From positions 1 to 10,446 of the forward strand of contig JAEZDJ010000104.1 of NCBI GenBank assembly GCA_023429565.1: a stretch of 10,446 nucleotides of DNA, given 5' to 3'. Source of the stretch: Actinomycetes bacterium (GTDB taxonomy: Bacteria > Actinomycetota > Coriobacteriia > Coriobacteriales > Eggerthellaceae). The notes beneath the pieces were generated by a model. It was not told the DNA's origin, ran no database searches, and worked only from the letters and a program-made list of their open reading frames with translations. The first letter of the stretch is position 1, and each line of letters starts with the position of its first letter. Positions 6,043 to 10,446 of this stretch are shown piece after piece. A program made the translations under genes and the position numbers.

Positions 6043-7209
6043 TCACCGAACCACGCGCACGCGCCGGACGCCTTCGATATCTCCCAGCTTCGTTATGACG
6101 CTTTCAGGCACGGTGTGGTCGGTGTCGATGAGGGTGTAGGAAAAATCGCCCCGAGCCTTATTGGTGAGATTCGCGATGTTGACGTCTCCCTCTCCAAACG
6201 CAGTGGTGATTTGACTTATCATGTTGGGAACGTTTTGGTGGAACACGGCCACGCGTCCCGCCCCTTCAGGGCACACTCCCATGTCGCACGCAGGATAGTT
6301 CACGGAGTGTGTGATATTCCCATTTTCGATATAGTCCATGAGCTCGTTCACGGCCATTGCCGCGCAGTTGTCCTCGGCCTCGGCCGTTGAGGCCCCAAGG
6401 TGGGGCAGCACGATGGCTCCCTTCATGTCCATGACGCCCGGCACCGCGAAATCGGTGAGGTAGGCATGGACCTTCCCCGATTCCAAGGCGTTGGCCATGG
6501 CTTCGTTGTTTACCAGCGTGTCGCGGGAGAAGTTCAGGAACACCGCTCCGTCCTTCATCAGCGAACAGGCGCGGTCATCGACCATGCCGATGGTGCCCTC
6601 CATGGCTGGCACGTGGATGGTGAGGTAGTCGCAGGAGCGGAAGATGTCATCGAGATCGGTGACATGCTTGACGGAGCTCGATATCCTCCATGCGGCTCCC
6701 ACGGACACGTAGGGGTCATAGCCATAGACTTCCATGCCCAGGCCGAGCGCCGCATTGGCGACTTCGGCTCCGATGGCCCCCAGGCCGATGACGCCCAGCT
6801 TCTTTCCCTTGATCTCGCGCCCGGCGAAAGCCTTCTTCGCCTTTTCCGCTGCTTTGGCGATGCCTTCGTCATCCGCGTTCTGACGGCACCACTCAATTCC
6901 CTCGACGATGCCGCGGCTGCCAAGCAGCAGAGCGCACAGCACAAGCTCCTTCACGGCGTTTGCGTTGGCGCCGGGGGTGTTGAAGACGACAATGCCTTCT
7001 TCTGCGCAGCGATCGACCGGGATATTGTTGACGCCGGCGCCAGCCCGTGCGATGGCCAGCAGGTTTTCGGAAAACTCCCTGTCATGCATTGAAGCGCTGC
7101 GAACCAGGATCCCTTCGGCCTGTTCTGGGCTGTCGGTCAATTCATACGAGTCGGTGAGCAGATCGGTGCCGTGCGAGGAAATGTTGTTCAGGCAATGAAC
7201 GGCGTGCAT
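6043..7209 (-). CDS. serA: D-3-phosphoglycerate dehydrogenase, short form with ACT domain
   Basis: 388 residues. It oxidises 3-phosphoglycerate to 3-phosphohydroxypyruvate with NAD, the first step of serine synthesis, in the cytoplasm. The N-terminal substrate-binding region has HCLNNIS (5-11) and LVRSASM (35-41). The nucleotide-binding fold has GLGAIG (142-147) and D165 in YDPY, which favours NAD. Catalytic R229 lies in SRDTLV and H270 in LPHLGAST. A C-terminal ACT-type domain (about 317-388) suggests allosteric control, possibly by serine. The total length matches the short SerA form of anaerobes such as clostridia. The segment 253-258 (DFAVPG) lacks the Glu that many family members have there. 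Start ATG 7207-7209 is well supported by AAGGAGA 4 bases upstream (7214-7220). It converges on the LCP gene, with 19 bases between the stops and no clear terminator. No serC is visible nearby. Confidence 0.93.
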   Translation of the reverse strand: MHAVHCLNNISSHGTDLLTDSYELTDSPEQAEGILVRSASMHDREFSENLLAIARAGAGVNNIPVDRCAEEGIVVFNTPGANANAVKELVLCALLLGSRGIVEGIEWCRQNADDEGIAKAAEKAKKAFAGREIKGKKLGVIGLGAIGAEVANAALGLGMEVYGYDPYVSVGAAWRISSSVKHVTDLDDIFRSCDYLTIHVPAMEGTIGMVDDRACSLMKDGAVFLNFSRDTLVNNEAMANALESGKVHAYLTDFAVPGVMDMKGAIVLPHLGASTAEAEDNCAAMAVNELMDYIENGNITHSVNYPACDMGVCPEGAGRVAVFHQNVPNMISQITTAFGEGDVNIANLTNKARGDFSYTLIDTDHTVPESVITKLGDIEGVRRVRVVR

Positions 7210-7237
7210 GGATTCTCCTTAGCGAGATGAAAGACAG

Positions 7238-7287
7238 GGCGACGTTTCGGCCCGAAAGACGCCGTTTGGGCCACCTGGTCCGTGGCC
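7238..7287 (-). promoter_or_regulatory. Two hairpins in the serA 5' leader
   Basis: A perfect 6-bp stem (GGCCAC/GTGGCC, 7-base loop) lies at 7269-7287. An imperfect palindrome with two mismatches lies at 7238-7263. Both lie between adaA-alkA and the serA ribosome binding site. Neither is followed by a U tract on the minus strand, so a simple terminator is unlikely. I do not recognise a known riboswitch. Confidence 0.35.
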
Positions 7288-7319
7288 GTGCCTTGAACGG
7301 TGCCTTCTTCGGAAACGCC

Positions 7320-7356
7320 TTGTTGTATAGTGCGTTCAGAATGACGTGGTGTCAAT
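7320..7356 (-). promoter_or_regulatory. Candidate serA promoter overlapping the adaA-alkA stop
   Basis: On the minus strand a perfect TTGACA, whose TGA is the adaA-alkA stop codon, is followed about 20 bases later by TATACA. The hexamers are good but the spacing is longer than the optimum of 17, so strength is uncertain. If used, serA would have a leader of about 100 bases. Coordinates are good to within one or two bases. Confidence 0.38.
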
Positions 7357-8845
7357 GGGAAGTCAGCGAAGAGTCCTGCCATGCCAGCGAGTTCCACAGA
7401 TTTATGGTGGCATAGCTGCGCCAAGGGTGCCATGCTTCCGCCAGTTCCCGGATTTCCTGCGGTGTGCGGGGAGAGAGGGCCTTTTTCACGCCGTGGTCGG
7501 TTTCCAGAAATGCGTCCGGCCATCCCATGACGCGCATGGCGAGGTACTGGGCCGTCCATGGTCCGATTCCTGGCAAGGAAAGCAGCTTCTCCATCTCGAT
7601 TTCAGGATGGGCGCTTGGACTGAGGTCGATGCTGCCCTGGACATACGCGCGCGCGAGCGCCTGTATGGTGCCCGCGCGCGCTGCCGTGATTCCGAGGGGT
7701 CCCAGGCGATCGCTGAGAGGACTTCCCAATTCCAGAATGCGTTCAGGCGTGGGAAAGGCGTGGGTCAGTCCCTCGATGCCGGTCGCGAGCGTTACGCCGT
7801 ATGCGTTCACCATCCTTGCCGCCAATGTGCTGGCGGCCTTGACCGTGACCTGTTGGCCGAGGACGGCCCGCACCGTCGTCTCGAAGGCGTCGAAGCAGCC
7901 GGGAACGCGCATCCCCGGCACGGGGAGGCCGGGGACGAGGTTGCTCATGGGCGCGAGGACCTCATCGATTGCGTTGGGATCGCTCTTGAGGTCGAACAGG
8001 TGGCGGATCCGCGCAAGCACAAGGGGAACGTGGGGAAGAAGCGTGGATGAGAGGGTGACGTTCAGCCGGTTCTTCTCCGCGTCGTTGGCGACGCGGATCC
8101 ACCCATGTGCGTCCTCCTCTCCCTCGGTTACGAGGCGGACCGTCCTCAGATAGGCTCCGTCTCGCACGGCTTCCACCCCGGGAATGGCGCGCATTGCAAG
8201 AAAGTCGATCAGCTCCTGCCAGCGATAGGGCGGCCGATATCCCAGGTGCAAGGTGATTTCGCTCCGGCAGGCCTCCCTGCCGGGGATGCCTTTGCGAAAT
8301 TGCGAAGGCGAAAGTCGATAGTGTGTCTTGAACAGGTCGTTAAAGCGTCGGAGGCTGCCGAATCCGGCGCTCATGGCGATGTCTGAGATGGGGAGGTCGG
8401 TGTCGGTCAGCAGGCTCTTGGCCATGAGGAGCCTGCATGTCTGCAGGTATTGGACAGGCGATACATGATACTCTTCCGAGAAAACCCTGCGTAGGTGGCG
8501 GCTTGTGCAGCCGAGGCGTCCCGCCAGACGTTCGAGGCTCTGTCCGCTTCCGCAGTCCTCCTCGAGCAGTCGTGCTGCACGATGGGCTAGAACGGCTGTC
8601 GCGTCCATGACCGAACGGCCGGGCGCGAGTTCGGGCCGGCAGAGTAGGCAGGGACGGTAGCCAGCTTGCTCGGCTTCTGCCGGAGTGGAGAAAAAGGTGC
8701 AGTTTTCCTGTTTGGGCAGCCGAGCCCTGCAGATGGGGCGGCAGTAGATCCGCGTGGATGAAACTCCCACGAAAAAACGCCCGTCAAACCGCGCGTCCCG
8801 GGCCTTCAGGGCCGCATAGTATCCATAAGGGTCGGTCTCTGTCAT
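7352..8845 (-). CDS. AdaA-AlkA fusion: methylphosphotriester sensor and 3-methyladenine DNA glycosylase
   Basis: 497 residues from ATG 8843-8845. Residues 1 to about 75 are an Ada N-terminal domain with zinc ligands C35, C39, C66 and C69. By homology, C35 takes the methyl group from DNA methylphosphotriesters and so turns the protein into a DNA-binding activator. Residues of about 80-186 form an AraC-type pair of helix-turn-helix motifs. Residues of about 196-313 are the AlkA N-terminal domain and 314-497 the HhH-GPD glycosylase, with LPGIGPWTA (424-432) and catalytic D450 aligning with D238 of E. coli AlkA. It excises alkylated bases such as 3-methyladenine. There is no C-terminal O6-methylguanine methyltransferase domain, unlike E. 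coli Ada. Such AdaA-AlkA fusions are known in actinobacteria. The frame also reaches a TTG at 8899, but this lies upstream of the likely -10 element, so I prefer the ATG. The Shine-Dalgarno is weak. Confidence 0.92.
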   Translation of the reverse strand: MTETDPYGYYAALKARDARFDGRFFVGVSSTRIYCRPICRARLPKQENCTFFSTPAEAEQAGYRPCLLCRPELAPGRSVMDATAVLAHRAARLLEEDCGSGQSLERLAGRLGCTSRHLRRVFSEEYHVSPVQYLQTCRLLMAKSLLTDTDLPISDIAMSAGFGSLRRFNDLFKTHYRLSPSQFRKGIPGREACRSEITLHLGYRPPYRWQELIDFLAMRAIPGVEAVRDGAYLRTVRLVTEGEEDAHGWIRVANDAEKNRLNVTLSSTLLPHVPLVLARIRHLFDLKSDPNAIDEVLAPMSNLVPGLPVPGMRVPGCFDAFETTVRAVLGQQVTVKAASTLAARMVNAYGVTLATGIEGLTHAFPTPERILELGSPLSDRLGPLGITAARAGTIQALARAYVQGSIDLSPSAHPEIEMEKLLSLPGIGPWTAQYLAMRVMGWPDAFLETDHGVKKALSPRTPQEIRELAEAWHPWRSYATINLWNSLAWQDSSLTSH

Positions 8846-8878
8846 CTGCGCCTGCTTTCCCTCGCTGCCGTGCTGTCC

Positions 8879-8893
8879 AGTATACGGCGCTTT
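8879..8893 (-). promoter_or_regulatory. adaA-alkA promoter region with Ada-box-like motif
   Basis: The minus strand carries AAAGCGCC (8886-8893) abutting -10 hexamer TATACT (8879-8884) one base later. AAAGCGCA is the known box bound by methylated Ada at the E. coli ada promoter, so seven of eight bases match. No good -35 hexamer is present at the right distance, as expected for an activator-dependent promoter. The start site would be near 8872, about 27 bases before ATG 8845. Confidence 0.45.
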
Positions 8894-8947
8894 CTGCAAA
8901 AAACTGGCTGTTTTCGGACATGCTGATGGAGAGGAGGACGGATCGTG

Positions 8948-10285
8948 TCAGGCAAAGAACGTCGCTGTGAGCCAGGGGCCGTATTCGCCTTCCCACATCG
9001 AGCCCAGCCGGTCGAAGACCAACGGCCAATCGATGGTCTGGTCAAAGAGAAGCTCCAGATAGTGATGACTGTCGATGCCTGATGTCGCCTCTGCGCCAAG
9101 ACAGGCTTGGGCGATGGTGTAGGTGCAGGTGGGGCAGGCGGTGATCATGGTTTTGGCACCCGTTGCCCGCGCTTCGTCGATGACGTTCCAGACACGCCGG
9201 TGCGTTATGTCGCCATCGTAGGTGGCCACGGCGCCGCCCGCGCCGCAGCACAGCGTCTCCTTCCCATGATGTTCCATCTCAAGGCGCCTGGCTTCGGGAA
9301 GGCTCGTTTCCATGAGTTTGCGGATGGCTGCTCCATGGCGGCCGTCTGAACGGTCATGGCAAGAGTCGAAAAAAGTGATGCTGGATGGCTCGAGAGGGGT
9401 GAACCCAGCGGGCTCTCCCGCCTGCAGGGCGGTGCGGCTCCGTTCCAAGAGCACCTCGGGCAAAGGGACTATCTCCACGCTGTCGCCCATCGTTGCAGCG
9501 AGCTCTTCTCCACAGCCTGGGCAGACGGTCAACACGCGGGTGATGCCTGCTGCATGAATCTGATCGAGCGTTTTCTGCCGGAGGCTTTCGGCCCGGTCGA
9601 AGAGCCCTGCGCTCATGAGGGGGCTGCCGCAGCAGCGGTCGGACAGCGCCCAGGAGATGCCGGCCTCGTTCAGCCAACGGCCGGTCAGGCGCATGAGCTC
9701 AGGAGCATAGCTGACGAGCGAGCAGCCGGGAAAGAACAGCGTGTCGATGGTGCCGGGCCCTTGCTGTGCGGCTTGCTCCAGGGAGACGAACTCAGGATAG
9801 GCGATCCCGTAGATGGCCCGATACGCGCTGAAGATGTGCCATTCGTTGTCCACCATCACCAGCTTGGAATCATCCGGCGGCATCAATCCCGCACGCATGA
9901 ACAGCAGACGCCACGCGCGCATGTGTTCAGGCGCTGCCAGATGGGTCTGGCAGGAGGAGGTGCAGTATCCGCAGAAGCAGCACTGGCGAAGGGCGTGATA
10001 GAGTTCGGGATGGTCCTGGACGGCCTGAAGGGTGGCAGCTGGCTGCTCGTCGACCGGAAGGGCCCCGATTGCGCGATAGCTTTCTTCCACCAGTCCGATG
10101 TCAAGGGCCGGTTCTTTCAACACCTCGCACCGCAGGGTGCATCGTTTGCAATGGGAACAGTTCGGATGTTCGCTTGTCGGGGAGACCGGCATGCCGGCAA
10201 CAGGGGAGTCAGGCTGCGCCATCTGCGCGAGCGCATCGGGGGAGAGCTCCTGCGCTCCCGTTGTTGTGAAAACCCCCTTTTCCAT
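8948..10285 (-). CDS. Iron-sulfur oxidoreductase with two 4Fe-4S motifs and two CCG domains (HdrD/GlpC-like)
   Basis: 445 residues, soluble, with no signal peptide or membrane segment. Two ferredoxin-type CxxCxxCxxxC motifs lie at C43-C53 and C102-C112, each suited to one 4Fe-4S cluster. Two CCG (cysteine-rich) domains follow: C188, C218-C219-G, C255/C258 and C309, C346-C347-G, C384/C387. This layout is that of heterodisulfide reductase subunit D, GlpC and the iron-sulfur subunits of glycolate or lactate oxidases. It passes electrons between a flavoprotein or membrane partner and a thiol or quinone acceptor. The true partner and substrate are unknown. An extra Cys (C103) sits in the second motif. 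Start ATG 10283-10285 follows an in-frame TAG four codons upstream. A GAGG just 2 bases before it makes a poor ribosome site. It lies 46 bases after the edge gene on the same strand, so an operon is likely. Confidence 0.88.
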   Translation of the reverse strand: MEKGVFTTTGAQELSPDALAQMAQPDSPVAGMPVSPTSEHPNCSHCKRCTLRCEVLKEPALDIGLVEESYRAIGALPVDEQPAATLQAVQDHPELYHALRQCCFCGYCTSSCQTHLAAPEHMRAWRLLFMRAGLMPPDDSKLVMVDNEWHIFSAYRAIYGIAYPEFVSLEQAAQQGPGTIDTLFFPGCSLVSYAPELMRLTGRWLNEAGISWALSDRCCGSPLMSAGLFDRAESLRQKTLDQIHAAGITRVLTVCPGCGEELAATMGDSVEIVPLPEVLLERSRTALQAGEPAGFTPLEPSSITFFDSCHDRSDGRHGAAIRKLMETSLPEARRLEMEHHGKETLCCGAGGAVATYDGDITHRRVWNVIDEARATGAKTMITACPTCTYTIAQACLGAEATSGIDSHHYLELLFDQTIDWPLVFDRLGSMWEGEYGPWLTATFFA

Positions 10286-10331
10286 AGCCTCAGTCTAGCG
10301 CACTTCGGCAGGCGGAAAAAGGGGGGTGTTC

Positions 10332-10446
10332 CTATAGTTTTGTCAAGTAGGCCTTGTGATTGTCTCGGCCGTCGTGGAACGGCTTTGGGGCGCGCGGGAC
10401 TGCGGCCGCCTTGCGAACCGGCGAGCCTCGAACCTCCGGCTTGAGC
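10332..10446 (-). CDS. C-terminal fragment of an unidentified protein (cut by the window edge)
   Basis: On the minus strand a frame is open from the right edge to TAG at 10332-10334, giving 37 residues that end DNHKAYLTKL. 27 of the 37 codons end in G or C, in line with real genes here, and the tail is basic and hydrophilic. The family cannot be recognised from this much. It ends 46 bases before the CCG-domain iron-sulfur gene, so the two are likely co-transcribed. A flavoprotein or membrane partner would be the natural expectation, but that is inference from context only. Confidence 0.55.
   Translation of the reverse strand, partial: LKPEVRGSPVRKAAAVPRAPKPFHDGRDNHKAYLTKL

Noticed and set aside
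8846..8899. A TTG start for adaA-alkA at 8899.
   Set aside because: It lies upstream of the likely -10 hexamer and has no ribosome site. The Ada domain aligns well from the ATG at 8845.
8895..8925. An A/T hairpin (AAAAC, 5-base loop, GTTTT) on the minus strand, as a terminator for the CCG-domain gene.
   Set aside because: The stem is only five mostly A-T pairs, which is too weak to support a call.
9356..10444. A 362-codon plus-strand frame opposite the CCG-domain protein.
   Set aside because: The minus strand carries all the iron-sulfur and CCG motifs. The plus frame shows no recognisable domain and is the usual long shadow of a GC-rich gene.

Overview
The window looks like ordinary chromosome from a Gram-positive, fairly high-GC anaerobe. 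My best guess is an actinobacterium of the class Coriobacteriia (Eggerthellaceae-like). This is inferred from the GC-rich third codon positions, the lipid II amidation enzyme MurT/GatD together with an LCP ligase, the short anaerobe-type SerA, and a soluble heterodisulfide-reductase-like iron-sulfur protein. I see no insertion sequence, phage gene, CRISPR array or integration site.

Layout, left to right. Bases 2-94 hold the last 30 codons of an unidentified plus-strand gene. It converges on a solitary tRNA-Thr (anticodon CGT, minus strand) that has its own promoter and a hairpin terminator. A cell-envelope block follows. A membrane-anchored NodB-type polysaccharide deacetylase (minus, 487-1803) is divergent from a 762-residue gene (plus, 2076-4364) that fuses MurT and GatD, the two subunits of lipid II isoglutaminyl synthase, into one chain. 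Next, on the same strand, is a LytR-CpsA-Psr (LCP) family transferase with a C-terminal LytR_C domain (4473-6023). Converging on it is serA (minus, 6043-7209), the first step of serine synthesis, with a structured 5' leader. Behind serA lies an AdaA-AlkA fusion (minus, 7352-8845) for sensing and repairing DNA alkylation, with an Ada-box-like motif beside its -10 hexamer. Last is a protein with two 4Fe-4S motifs and two CCG domains (minus, 8948-10285). It probably shares an operon with an upstream gene of which only the last 37 codons (10332-10446) are visible.

How the genes work together. The deacetylase, MurT-GatD and LCP all modify the wall or surface polymers. They would respectively remove N-acetyl groups from glycans, convert D-Glu to D-isoglutamine in the stem peptide, and transfer lipid-linked glycopolymers to peptidoglycan. 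SerA, AdaA-AlkA and the iron-sulfur protein look like independent housekeeping or stress units that happen to be adjacent.

The most notable feature is the single-chain MurT-GatD. In the well-studied organisms these are two separate proteins. Nothing in the window otherwise looks like an undescribed system. The other findings concern regulation: an Ada-box-like site, the serA leader, and a possibly leaderless LCP start next to an 11-base tandem repeat.
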